The notes beneath the pieces were generated by a model. It worked only from the letters and a program-made list of their open reading frames with translations. It did no database searches and was not told the DNA's origin. A stretch of 64,000 nucleotides of DNA from Axinella damicornis. Lineage: Eukaryota > Porifera > Demospongiae > Axinellida > Axinellidae. The position numbers were made by a program, and so were the translations under genes. Below, piece after piece: positions 14,101-25,100 of the stretch; position 1 is the stretch's first letter, and every line of letters begins with the position of its first letter. Location: positions 558,001 through 622,000 of the forward strand of contig OZ007513.1 of NCBI GenBank assembly GCA_963931865.1. The letters run 5' to 3'.

Positions 14101-14920
14101 CTGATGCACAAACGCAGAGACAAACTGCTGGACTACGACCACATGCAGTACGCACTAGAGCACGCAGAAGAACCGGAGAAGATAAAACAGCTGCGGGAAG
14201 ATTGCTTACTAGCTAGGAGAAACTATGAGGCACTTAATGCCCAGTTATTAGAGGATCTTCCCCATTTCTTGCAGCTGTCATTAAAACTGGTACAACATGC
14301 TCTGACGGTGTTGGTACATGCGCAGTACACCTTCCACTCTGCTGTTTGTGACATTTTAGAACCTCTTTCAGGAGGTATTCAACAGTCTTCTGATATCCAG
14401 CAGCAACATGCAAGAGAAGTTGGTGCCATCTCACAGAAGCTCGTCCAGCTGTCATTAGTTCCTGCCTCCCTGGCTATTAACTTTACCAGTGCCACTCCTG
14501 TGAGGCACAAGCGTCCCTCGGAAGGGTCTCCAAGCTTCCCAGTGTCTCCTCCCCTTCATCAACTGACTCAGGAACATCAGGAAGATGAGGAGGAGGAAGC
14601 AGAAGTGAGTTGAAACAGAGTGGTGTCACAAGAGCAACATTGAAGCTGAATTCTCAACCCACATACATATATACACACACACACACATACACACACACAC
14701 ACACTAGGAGCCCCCAATAGGCACAAAACTGGAGGTGCTGTACGAGTTTGAAGCCCAGGACAGAGCGGAGCTGAGTGTGGGTGCGGGCCAGGTGGTGACT
14801 CTGCTGTGTGCCCATGACAGAATAGGCTGCAGAGAGTGGTGGCTGGTTCAGATCAGGGACTCCAAGAAGGGCTATGTGCCAGCAACCTACCTGGCCGAGT
14901 GCAACCCAGAAAACAGATAG
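5133..14920 (+). CDS. DNMBP/Tuba-like RhoGEF: SH3-SH3-coiled coil-DH-BAR-SH3
   Basis: Twelve exons keep phase throughout and encode 915 residues: 5133-5834, 6308-6418, 7513-7654, 8519-8715, 8923-9126, 11634-11689, 12546-12745, 13078-13199, 13301-13405, 13527-13646, 14029-14604 and 14708-14920. Exon 1 carries two SH3 domains (ARAQYGFESQSEHELSF and AIALYSFKGDQPGDLPF), then proline-rich PKPRP segments. Exons 3-4 give a coiled coil and a polyproline stretch. The DH domain runs from VIDELVFTEKDF through LLIKPVQRVLKYPLLL. The following exons form a BAR-like helical region (FVKECVMTPLESLLALFQDP), and the last exon is an SH3 domain. This matches Tuba (DNMBP), a Cdc42 GEF linking dynamin and actin regulators at membranes, but with two N-terminal and one C-terminal SH3 instead of four and two. 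No PH domain is seen, as in Tuba. Exons 7-12 recur as a decayed copy at 30081-32401. Confidence 0.88.
6242..6300 (+). repeat. Poly-C and CAC/CCA simple repeat before RhoGEF exon 2
   Basis: C runs of over 15 bases, then ACCACCACC, just before the exon 2 acceptor. Run length may be unreliable. Confidence 0.8.
7243..7510 (+). repeat. CCCT-type pyrimidine array ending at the RhoGEF exon 3 acceptor
   Basis: About 265 bp of CTCCCTCC-type sequence running directly into TTAG|ATTGAG. Confidence 0.9.
9127..11633. other. Large RhoGEF intron 5 filled with mobile-element remnants
   Basis: No coding exon of the RhoGEF was found in this 2.5-kb intron. It contains a TAGCCTCATTCCC-type short element (about 9576-9673), a copy of the GAGATACGAAGCTGGG inverted-repeat element (about 9700-9950), a direct repeat of the ACATCACATCACAGTACGGG type near 10250-10330, and a complete 88-bp TAGCCT element at 10481-10568. 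Confidence 0.6.
10481..10568. mobile_element. 88-bp TAGCCTTGTTCC hairpin element
   Basis: Arms around CCGTACTGCAAGTGACAAAA. Perfect 9-bp duplications GCTACACTG at 10472-10480 and 10569-10577. Confidence 0.85.
12785..13076 (+). repeat. CCCT-type pyrimidine array ending at the RhoGEF exon 8 acceptor
   Basis: About 290 bp of CCCTCCCTCC-type sequence; the copy B counterpart (30372-30505) is about 130 bp and more regular. Confidence 0.9.
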
Positions 14921-15682
14921 CAGGGACATCCCCATCGTTACTGTAATGTGTTGTCGATTGCTTGTCCGTGTTCTCTCTTTGCAAACTGAGTCCAGCATAA
15001 TTTGTATGAACAGTGAGAGGATGTGAAATAGAGTAGTTTACAGGAACTGCTCCTCTGCATGCCCCTACAATTAGTGTACCATAGAAATCCAGACACATGC
15101 ATGATGCCTGCCCCTTCCCTCAATCATATGGATAATTATGATGAACAAGTGCAATGCTATAGGCTGAATGCATAATATGCATGTGGGAGGTCATGAACTC
15201 CTGATCAGGTCCATGGCCTCGTTCCAATACATGCATTATGCATACAGGTCTTCACCACGTACCTCCGGATGCTCGAGATCAGGCATGCAAATGTAGCCAC
15301 ACAAACAAACCATGACACAATCATGCATGGTAATCCCCAAAACATGGATCAGCTACAAAAGGTGATGATGGAGTCTGGACGTGTACAGTACATGCAGTGT
15401 TTAGGATATACAAAATAATATACTCTGATCATGACAGCTCATGGCTGCACAATAAGTACATGTACCAGTATAAGAACAATGATGGTATCTCTGCAGTCTG
15501 CGGGTCTACAAGCATAAACAATGACACGATTGAGTACAAACACGAAATTCAATAACGATGAGAGATACGAAACTGCTGGTTTATAATATAATTACTGAGC
15601 CTACACAATCAGAGCAAGATAGTACTGTGTATGGATACACTACACATAGTCAGCTGTGGACGTATGTATGCACTACAGTACG
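14921..15682. other. Convergent intergenic region, RhoGEF / ankyrin A
   Basis: The 762 bp between two convergent 3' ends contain no convincing coding sequence. The part next to the RhoGEF stop is homologous to the start of 32402-33520 but has a single copy of the 3'-UTR unit that is expanded to about twelve copies in the duplicate. Confidence 0.6.
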
Positions 15683-17914
15683 TCAGCTTGAATGTTCAAA
15701 CTTCTGCAGCTGCAAATAGAGAGCGACATTGAGATGGCCGTTGGCTATAGCGTACTCATGAGGTGTCATATTACGTTTATTTCTCAAGTTGGGAGGACAC
15801 TTCAGCTCCTCAACAAAGAACTGAACTACTTGTAGGTGGCCATTCTCTGCTGCATAGTGGAGAGGAGTGTCGTTTGAAACTGCTTGTGGGTTGGGATTGC
15901 AATGCTTTTCCAGTGAAAGGAATTTCACAATGTCTAAATGTCCGTTGTCTGCAGCACAATGAAGTGGTGTCACTTTGTCTCTATCCAAACATGATGGATC
16001 ACAACCTTGTTCATCAATCAAATACTTCACTATGTGCAGGTGACCATTCTCAGCAGCAAGGTGAAGAGGGGTTCTGCCATACTGGCCTGGAATGTTCGGA
16101 CTACAATTCTGATCAGTGATGAAGAATTTGAGTACGTCCAAATGGCCCCCCTGAGCTGCCCTTGTGATGGTAGTGTTACCATCGGAATCTCTAGATGTTG
16201 GATTGCAGTGATGTTCTAGTGTAAGGAATTTCACAATGTCTAAATGTCCGTTGTCTGCAGCACGATGAAGTGGTGTCACTTTGTCTCTATCAAAACATGA
16301 TGGATCACAACCTTGTTCATCAATCAAATACTTCACTATGTGCAGGTGACCTGTCTCAGCAGCGGCGTGAAGAGAGGTTCTACCATACTGGCCTGGAATG
16401 TTCGGACTACAGTTCTGATCAGTGATGAAGAATTTGAGTATGTCTAAATGGCCATGCTGAACTGCCCCTGTGATGGAAGTGCTACCATCGGAATTTCTAG
16501 ATGTTGGATTGCAGTGATGTTCCAGTGTAAGGAATTTCACAATGTCTAAATGTCCATTGCTTGCAGCACTATGAAGTGGTGTCACTTTGTCTCTATCCAA
16601 ACATGATGGATCACAACCTTGTTCATCAATCAAATACTTCACTATGTGCAGGTGACCATTCTCAGCAGCATGGTGAAGAGGGGTTCTGCCATACTGGCCT
16701 GGAATGTTCGGACTACAGTTCTGATCAGTGATGAAGAATTTGAGTATGTCCAAATGGCCCCTCTCAGCTGCCCATGTGATGGGAGTGTTGCCATGGGAAT
16801 CTCTAGATGTTGGATTGCAGTGATGTTCCAGTGTAAGGAATTTCACAATGTCTAAATGTCCACTGTATGCAGCAAGATGAAGTGGTGTCACTTTGTCTCT
16901 ATCCAAACATGATGGATCACAACCTTGTTCATCAATCAAATACTTCACTATGTGCAGGTGACCTCCTGCAGCGGCAGAGTGAAGAGGGGTTCTGCCATAC
17001 TGGCCTGGAATGTTCGGACTACAGTTCTGATCAGTGATGAAGAATTTGAGTATGTCCAAATGGCCCCCCTCAGCTGCCCCTGTGATGGGAGTGTTACCAT
17101 AGGAATCTCTAGATGTTGGATTGCAGTGATGTTCCAGTGTAAAGAATTTCACAATGTCTAAATGTCCATTGTCTGCAGCACGATCAAGTGGTGTCAGTTT
17201 GTGTCTATCCAAACATGATGGATCACAAGCTTGTTCATCAATCAAATACTTCACTACGTGCAGGTGACCTCTCTCAGCAGCATGGTGAAGAGGGGTTCTG
17301 CCATACTGGCCTGGAATGTTCGGACTACAGTTCTTGTCTGAAATGAAGAATTTAACAATGTTCAAGCGACCACCAAGCACTGCATAGTGTAGAGGATTGT
17401 TTTCAAACTTGTCTTTCAGATCAGCAAGAATGTCCTTCATTGGATTGTATTTCTCAATCTCCTCACTCAGAAATGTAACAATGCTGAGATCACCTACACA
17501 ACTGTGGTGCAGTGGAGTCCTTCCATCCTCATCCTGACACAGAGGGTCTACCTGCTGCTCAATAACGAGGTACTTGACGACATCAAGGTGAGCTTTAACA
17601 CTAGCGAGATGAAGTGGTGTTCTCCCATGATAACCTGGACATGCAGGGTTGCAGTTTTTCTCACTGATGAAATACTTGAGCACGTCCAAACTCCCTCCCA
17701 GTGCAGCTGCGTGAAGAGCAGTGTCTCCTCTCTCATCTTTCTGAAGTGGGCTTTCGTGTTTCTCCTCTGTAAGTAGCCTGACAGTCTCAAGGTCCCCTCT
17801 CTGTGCAGCACGGTGCAGTTCAGTTGTTCTGTGGTGTCCACTGGATGCCTCAGATGGTGACTGATGGATATGAAGTGTGTACTCAAATTCCTCCAGTTCT
17901 TTATACAAAGGGTC
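15683..17914 (-). CDS. Ankyrin-repeat protein, copy A (5' exon(s) uncertain)
   Basis: A single open exon of 743 codons starts at a CAG acceptor (reading DPLYKELEEFEYTLH) and ends with TGA at 15683. It consists almost entirely of ankyrin repeats of about 33-34 residues (GRTPLHHAAERGHLHVVKYL type). They are organised as a higher-order unit of three repeats (102 residues, 306 bp), each containing NCSPNIPGQYGR, CDPSCLDR and CNPTSR segments; five such units are present. No catalytic, transmembrane or Death domain is visible, so a binding or scaffold role is likely, partner unknown. There is no ATG at the start of this exon. A 28-nt exon near 17960-17990 reading CVIDGVRIE would join in phase, so the true start lies further upstream. 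The gene is convergent with the RhoGEF. Confidence 0.75.
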   Translation of the reverse strand, partial: DPLYKELEEFEYTLHIHQSPSEASSGHHRTTELHRAAQRGDLETVRLLTEEKHESPLQKDERGDTALHAAALGGSLDVLKYFISEKNCNPACPGYHGRTPLHLASVKAHLDVVKYLVIEQQVDPLCQDEDGRTPLHHSCVGDLSIVTFLSEEIEKYNPMKDILADLKDKFENNPLHYAVLGGRLNIVKFFISDKNCSPNIPGQYGRTPLHHAAERGHLHVVKYLIDEQACDPSCLDRHKLTPLDRAADNGHLDIVKFFTLEHHCNPTSRDSYGNTPITGAAEGGHLDILKFFITDQNCSPNIPGQYGRTPLHSAAAGGHLHIVKYLIDEQGCDPSCLDRDKVTPLHLAAYSGHLDIVKFLTLEHHCNPTSRDSHGNTPITWAAERGHLDILKFFITDQNCSPNIPGQYGRTPLHHAAENGHLHIVKYLIDEQGCDPSCLDRDKVTPLHSAASNGHLDIVKFLTLEHHCNPTSRNSDGSTSITGAVQHGHLDILKFFITDQNCSPNIPGQYGRTSLHAAAETGHLHIVKYLIDEQGCDPSCFDRDKVTPLHRAADNGHLDIVKFLTLEHHCNPTSRDSDGNTTITRAAQGGHLDVLKFFITDQNCSPNIPGQYGRTPLHLAAENGHLHIVKYLIDEQGCDPSCLDRDKVTPLHCAADNGHLDIVKFLSLEKHCNPNPQAVSNDTPLHYAAENGHLQVVQFFVEELKCPPNLRNKRNMTPHEYAIANGHLNVALYLQLQKFEHSS

Positions 17915-19187
17915 CTGTATTGAAGTTCAAACAGGAGCACAATGAAAACATACCTCAATACGAACACCATCAATTACACAGCTGCATGAAAGAGGTGAGT
18001 ATGCACTTACAGCAGGTGGGTTGACATGTATGCTACAGGTTATCCAATCAAATGGAGTGCAAGTATATTAGAGCACACGGTGGTGTCAGAAGATAGTACA
18101 GTTTATGGAGGAGGCTGTGCAGCACCTGGTTAAATTTATAGTGCACAAAATTCTTCCTGTAAAATTTCTGCTAGCTGTCAGAAAGACCTCTCGTACCCAT
18201 TCTATCCTGCACCATTTTCACTCTGCTCTGTCGAGTTTTGGCAAATTTAATGTTGTCAAAGGGGGGAAGTACATTTATGCATGAACTGCTGCTACAAGTG
18301 GGTCTGGTATCGATCAAAGAACTGCCTCTATACAGGCAGTGTATGTTTCTGTTGGGAAGGAATGTCCCAAATCCCGAGCACAATAGGGGGACTATAGCCC
18401 CCATAGCACGGGGACTATAGCCCCCATAGCCCTCGTGCTTCCTCCACTCTTGAGAGCAGCCTAGCTGCCACAAGATATTACCGACTGTAAATGTGTACAA
18501 CACATGCTCAGTGATGGTCACATGACGTACCCGTATTTCCGCGAATAGACGCCGCCCTCAAATAAACGCCGCACAATTGAGCGAAATAAATGCCGCCCTC
18601 GAATAAACACCGCGGCGGGTTAGCATGCGCGCAAAGTATGACAATACAATGTGGACAATTTGTACGTCTTCCAACAGTCATGGTAGAGTCCTCGAGCTTG
18701 TTGTCATCCCCCTCCATATGCATCCCGCGAAGGCATCTTCTTCACCATCATCCTCGTCCCGTGTGTATCGCTTTGTCGCAAAGCGACGGCTAATCAAAGT
18801 GCTCAGTGCTCCAGCTGTGGACGGCACTTGCCGAATCTTGCCCATTGTGAGTTGTGGTTTTGTGTGTTTCTCAACCGAATTTTGTAAGAGCCTCTCACCT
18901 GCCTGTTGGCGCAATTCGACAGGGAGCTATGCTGTGTATGTGGCACGGTCATACTGCCCGAAGTAATAAACGCCGCCCTTGAATAGTCGCCGCACCAAAC
19001 TGGAATAAATAAACACCGCAGTGTCTATTCGTTGAAATACGGTGCCTCACCATACACATACTCCTGCACATCCACACACAAATGCACAAATAGACAACCG
19101 TCATGAATTGCACACGAGCCTGAGTATAGAAGTACGACATTACACAGCGTATCTGCATATCATCTCGGGATATTCACGTCATGTATT
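17915..19187. other. Intergenic region between ankyrin A and Death-domain gene A
   Basis: It contains the putative small upstream exon of the ankyrin gene near 17960-17990. A block at about 18070-18500 is homologous to 38270-38640 in copy B, and includes a repeated GGGGACTATAGCCCCCATAG motif at 18386-18432. A 512-bp inverted-repeat element lies at 18531-19042. No other coding sequence is supported. Confidence 0.55.
18531..19042. mobile_element. Non-autonomous inverted-repeat element, CCGTATTTCCGCGAATAG type
   Basis: The left end reads CCGTATTTCCGCGAATAGAC and the right end is its imperfect reverse complement, CTATTCGTTGAAATACGG. Several GAATAAACGCCGC-like subrepeats lie inside both ends. The corresponding place in copy B lacks the element, so it inserted after the duplication or was lost from B. 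No transposase is present. The target-site duplication is unclear. Confidence 0.6.
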
Positions 19188-22100
19188 TCACACAAACTGA
19201 CTGACCTCTTCATCAGTGGCAAATGTGCACATGCTCTTGTCATCCGTGAAGATGCTGCCCCCCATGGCAGAGTCTGTGTCAAAGTCATGCCTCGTCAGTG
19301 CCGGCTGAAACACTGGATCCCTCAGCTCTGCTACAGGTTCTTAAAGGGAAAAGTAAATCATCTCTTGATAATCAGGGGCTTCCCTAAAGTGCACTGAGCC
19401 CCACTACTCCAGTGCTCCACCTCACAACCAACCATAATGTATTGCGTCAAACTAGCCAATTTGTTTTCCTTTTCCTATAGTGTATGACAATAGGGTTTGA
19501 ACCAGCAAGTTCCTTTTCAAATATCATGTAGCTATGCCAAGGCTTGCACATGGGACTAAGGGCAAGTCATCCAGGTTGAGGATGAGTGATGGTATAGTCT
19601 CACAACCACCCTCCAACCACAGGGAGGAAGAGTCTGGTCGCACTGCAACATACGTACCATAGTTGCTGTTCCATGTCCCAAGATCCTGGAATGACGTAAC
19701 CGCAATGGGGGTAGCTGTGCATGTACTAACAACTAAGTTTAGTGGATGCATAACTACACTGTACAAGTAATCACATTCCATGGTAGTGACTGGGTCACAC
19801 TAGTGACTATAACAGTAGCCGCTGCGTGAGACTGATTACACACATACTGATATGAAGTAGTTCTCGTGTATGTGTCTGGTAGATCACAAATTCCATGGTG
19901 ATCACCCATGTTGGGTTTCCCTTGATGGCCACAGGCCTCAATTGAACCTAATTAAGCCCTTCTGATCAGTACTAGCTATTTACGCTCAGCACCATTTTTC
20001 AATGTTTGGCGTGTGCTCAAATAAATCATTCTGGACTCACCAGTGTCTTCCAGTTCAGATTCATCCTCCTTTCCCTGCAGTGACAAGATCACACATAGGT
20101 TGCTATGGTTCAAACAGGAAAAGTTTCTTGTATGTGTGATGAGTGCATGATGACATCATCTTCATTGACAATGGCAATGATGATGATGTCATCATGCACT
20201 CTTCTAGTGTGAAACTTCTGAGGGACAACTTTGTCTTGCAAAGTCTATGGTGGTATTCGAAACCAAAAGCCTGTGTGTAAGAAGCAGTGTATGGTGAAAT
20301 GGGGAGGCACACACCTTGGCAACAAACTCGTAGTTTCCACATGTCAGCTTGATCACTCCCTCTGCCACCAGGGCCCTCTCTTGCTCACTGGACAGAGGAA
20401 ATATCTCTTGTTGCACAAACGAGGGCACCTGGAACATGACCCGGAAACAACCTTCCTCCACTCGACAGAGACGAAGAACACCTTGTGATACATGGAGGAT
20501 TTCTTTAAGCCTGTATCGAAAATTCTCTACTGCTTCCAAAGTGAATTGTTCATACACCGAATCTATCTTCAAACTTAATTCAACATGATCAGCTTCGCTC
20601 ACAGGTCCAAAGACTGGGAGACATTCATACACTCTACGCTTTGAGTAACGGTCAAATTCTTCCTTGTAGTTACGAAGCTCAGCTTTGTCCTGGTCTGTAC
20701 CAAGTTTACTGACAATGTGTTCAATAACGTGATAGTTGAAAAAGGAAAAGTAGTCTCCAATAACCCACAACACCTTCTCAATACTTCCCGCAGTCTGAAG
20801 CTCTTTAAAGAAGGTTTGAAACACTGGCTTCTGAGAACCCTTACTGACAGGGTCAAAGGCACGCAACGACATGAGGTGAGTGACTAACCTGTCCACAGAA
20901 ATGCCTCGCGTACGCAGTGACTCATAGACGGTGGAGAAAAGGTGCTGAAACTTAATCATAATATCCTCCGACTCCACACGCAGCCTGCCTCTGAGTTCTT
21001 GCTGTTGCTCGTGGGTAAGTCGACTGAAATCGAGGCATGGGAACGAGCTAGCTGAGGGGATTGGGTTTGAGCATCCACTCTCAAGATAACTATAGAATGT
21101 GCACTTGCCACACCCACAGCCAAACGGTGGCTTCTGAGATCCCTCACTCTGAGTGGAAGAGCTGGGCCTGGGACTGACACCAGCACCTTCAGAAGTGAAC
21201 ATGTCATCTGATACTGTGCCGCTAGCACACGAGTCTTCTCGAGTTCTGACGGGAGTTTGCTTGGGGGGTTGAGGAGTAGCAGCTGCAATCTCTGCATGAG
21301 GTTAGAGAATAGATTCACCTAGCCTCTTACAGTGGTCCGCACAATGAGTACATGTATATCCATACACTATTGCTGGCATTGCGTAAGCATTGCCGGTATA
21401 ATGATTCTGGACACTCAAAACTTCTGCCATTAACAAATCCCCAAATCAGCTCTATCAAGGGACACTGTTGGTCACCGTGAACTTCACTGAAATGCTTTCT
21501 GTTGTCCTGTGCAACTTCCAGTTTAATGAAATTAAAGTAGCGGGTATAGAGCTGATTAATTCAAGTTTCTATACAGGGACACACTTTGGTGTGCATTGGT
21601 CATTCATAGCTTGAACCAGTTCCAAAAACGAGCCAGAATCACTATCCGACTGATACCTGCATGCTACATGTATCAAGCACACACTGGCAGGAAAATCGCA
21701 TAGTCAGTTGCTCTAAAGAATGTGCACCTGCCACACCCACACCCAAACTATGGCTTCTGAGACCCTCACTCGGAGTGGAAGTGGAAGAGACGGGCCTGGG
21801 ACTGACACTAGCACCTTCATCCGGTACTGTGCTGCTAGCACATGAGTCTTGACTTCTGGTGGACGTTTGTGGAGCAGTACTCCTACTTGTAATCACTGCA
21901 GATAAGAGGTGAGCGGTTGTTTAGTAACTAACGAATATGGGTCAAGCCTGAGCAGACTGAGTTTGACATTGTGCCTGAGATGGAAAATTAACAACTTGAT
22001 TTCACATTCTAGAGTGCTATTGTCACACGATGACACCAACATATAGACAGCCACTAAAATGACCTTGTGGGACTTCCATTACCGCTGTACAACTTCAACA

Positions 22101-25100
22101 GTACAAGGGCCCATTCTTACCTAGGATGCATTGGGCTTTCCCTGAGCTACTTAGCCTCGTTCCCAGGCCGTTTTGGGAGGGAGAAACGGCCTGGCAACTT
22201 CCGCGAGTTCAAACTGTTTACGGACGTAACGTCACGGCAATTGCATACCTCATTCAATCAGTGAAGTGCACGTGATACTTCTGATATTTTCATCGGCTGA
22301 GAACGGTCCTTTCCTGCTCATGCATGCATAGTTGCCAAGTGTCCCGGAACGTCCGGGACAGTCCCGGAATTCTTTGTCTTGACTCCTGTTCCGTACGGAA
22401 GGTGCTTTGTCCCGGAAAAAATAGCAATAGGCCTGTTCTCGTTCCCAGGCTTGTTGCATGCAGTCTGGAACGGAAATTAGTGAAAGACCACATGCTGCAA
22501 CGCTGACAAATGCGTGAGTTGAGGACTGCAGTGCAGTCTGTACCTGTACACCTACAGCAAAGAAGCCAAGGAGGGAATGCCATTCGTGGAGGGAGGAGTT
22601 TCCAGGTATATATATTCAACGAAGTGTAGTGCAGCTGTGCAGTGCATGCTTTGATCTTCTGCATTTCTCACGGTGTCTGATATGACTTTGGAACAGGGCG
22701 CACATCAATGGAAAGTGGCACCATGGCGAAGAGGTGGTAAACTGTGATTATGTGTACCGTAGATCGGGAAATTTTCGCCGTAATAATTTTCGTCGATATT
22801 GCATTACGATGAAAATTAAAAACACAAAATATTTTCAACGTCGAATAATTTATGATTCTGTGAGTTTTCGTGAATCGAAGTACAAGCATGGTTCTGCTGC
22901 GCTACCAGAAACCTGTCGATGGTGTTCCTGATCCTGAAAGATCGCTGAGCTCTTCTATACCAGCGCGCCATCGCGGAAGCGAACTTCTGATGGCAGTTGG
23001 AACCGCGGACCGAGACAGACGGGTGAAATCTTTCGAGGTAAGTAGCCAATGGCAGTTCCCTCTCTACCAGTGATACGGCATGGGTGTCTGCTGCATTCCC
23101 TCGCTCGCGCTGATCCGAGGCTCCAGCTTCTCTCCAATAGCGCGACATGGTATCCGGTCCCGGGATCGGGAACGTGCACGTGCATGTGTATGCGTGAACA
23201 AAATTTTCGCGTGGTTTAATTTTCGTCGGTGTGCTTGAGCGACGAAAATAAAACAACGCGAAAAATTAAAAGGCGAAGTATATTTAACGCGAAAATTTCC
23301 GGATCTACGGTATGGTGTGGTTATAATGTTCTTCGACCAGAGAAGTGTGTATATCTTCTTGACTATACCCGGCCCGGGGGTGCACCATTCAACCAAGTGT
23401 CCCTGAAGTTGCTTTTGAAAACTTGGCAACTATGCTCGTGGAAGCAACTGTTTGCTGTGACGGAAGGCAAGCAGAAGACGAACGAACAAAAGTCGTCCTG
23501 CAGAGCACCCACACTAACGTGATCGAGCGATCAACTATTGTGATGAATGGGCGTGACTGCAACGTTTCAATGCATGACACAATTCGGTTTACTGTTGTCA
23601 TGTGACAGCAATCTGAAATCTGATTGGGACTTCCAACTCTCTGGCAGCGGAAGTAACAGTTTGAACTTGCGGAAGTTGCCAGGCCGTTTCTCCCTCCCAA
23701 AACGGCCTGGGAACGAGGCTATGAGCTACTTAGCCTCATACCCAGCTTCTTTATCGTGCTACAATGCTACTGAGGTACTTGATCGAGAAGTCATTAATGA
23801 GTGGGCATGGTGAGGTACTAGACAATAGCAGCACGAGTGTGTGTAGGCACTTTAATGGGATAATTCCACTCTGGTTTACCAATATGCCCAGAATGGGTAT
23901 TAGTTAGAGCATGTAACCGAGGTTTCTTAGCTGTATAGTAACCCGAGTGGTGCGTAGTGGCTGAAGCCAGACCACTAAATGACCGAGGCGGAGCCGAGGT
24001 CATTTAGTGGTCTGGCTGAAGCCACTACGCGCCACAAGGGGTAATTACTATACAGCTAAGAAACGTCAGTCACATGCTCTAACTAATTTAGAAAATTTAA
24101 ATGTGCTGTCCTGTCTGTCTAGTTAGTTCTTGCAGTTGCTCGTTCTTGTTGAGTGCGTGTTCTCCAGTTGCTATTGTACTGGCTACCGCTGTGAGTTTTG
24201 AGCCCTTTCCTGGAGTTAGACTACGTGGTCCTCCCGTTCCTGACGATCTAAGCGGTTTGATGCACAGCTGTACTGGACATACCTGCACTTTTTGCGCATG
24301 GAGGAGGGAAAATCCGATGGAGCTAGGATGGGAGAGACTACTCGAGCCTGAAGAAGCCTGCCCTAGTGGTTCTACACTTTGCGGAGTGAATCTAACCAGC
24401 TCACAAATGCTAGATTCCTCCTGTGACTTGTCTACTCAACAGACCACTGACTTTTTGGCAGATTTTGATGATGAAAGCTACTTCCCTCACCTTGATGCTG
24501 AATTTGAGCAAATTTTAACGCAGGTGGAGACATCTGTAAGTCGATCTGTTAACTGTAGTACAACCATGGCCTCTACTACTGTGACCTCTGCTAGCGCTAA
24601 CCGTGTGTATGCATCCCCAAAGGGAAGGGCGGCTGTACAATCATTCACTACGTGTGACTTCAGCTACCCGACTGTTCGATGCAGAGGTAGATGAACAGCT
24701 GATAATGACTAGAACCGGCCACTCCAGCACTGACGGTGTACGTGCCTACAAGAGGACATCTGACAAACTCAGACAACTCACTTCAGATGTGCTCAACAGT
24801 AGAAAACAAATGTGACCCCTGCTATCATGGAAGCAAAGTCTGAACCAGCACCAAAGCCAAAGCGTCCTCATCATGAAGAAAAGGAAAATGTGATGGTTCC
24901 TCACCATCAACATTAATTCCAATCCTTCTTAACCCTTTAACCACCGAATTCTTCCCACCAAGACAACACATTTTCATGCATTCAGCGCACACCACTTTCG
25001 TAGGTACTCCTCTCCCACAGCATTCGCTCCTCAGCGGCCAAACTTGGTGGGGCCCGCACACATGGAGAGACCCCTCTGGAAATACCATTAATGATATTCA

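Noticed and set aside
16007..17161. Plus-strand open frames starting MFINQILHYVQV inside the ankyrin gene
   Set aside because: Antisense shadows of the 306-bp ankyrin repeat unit.
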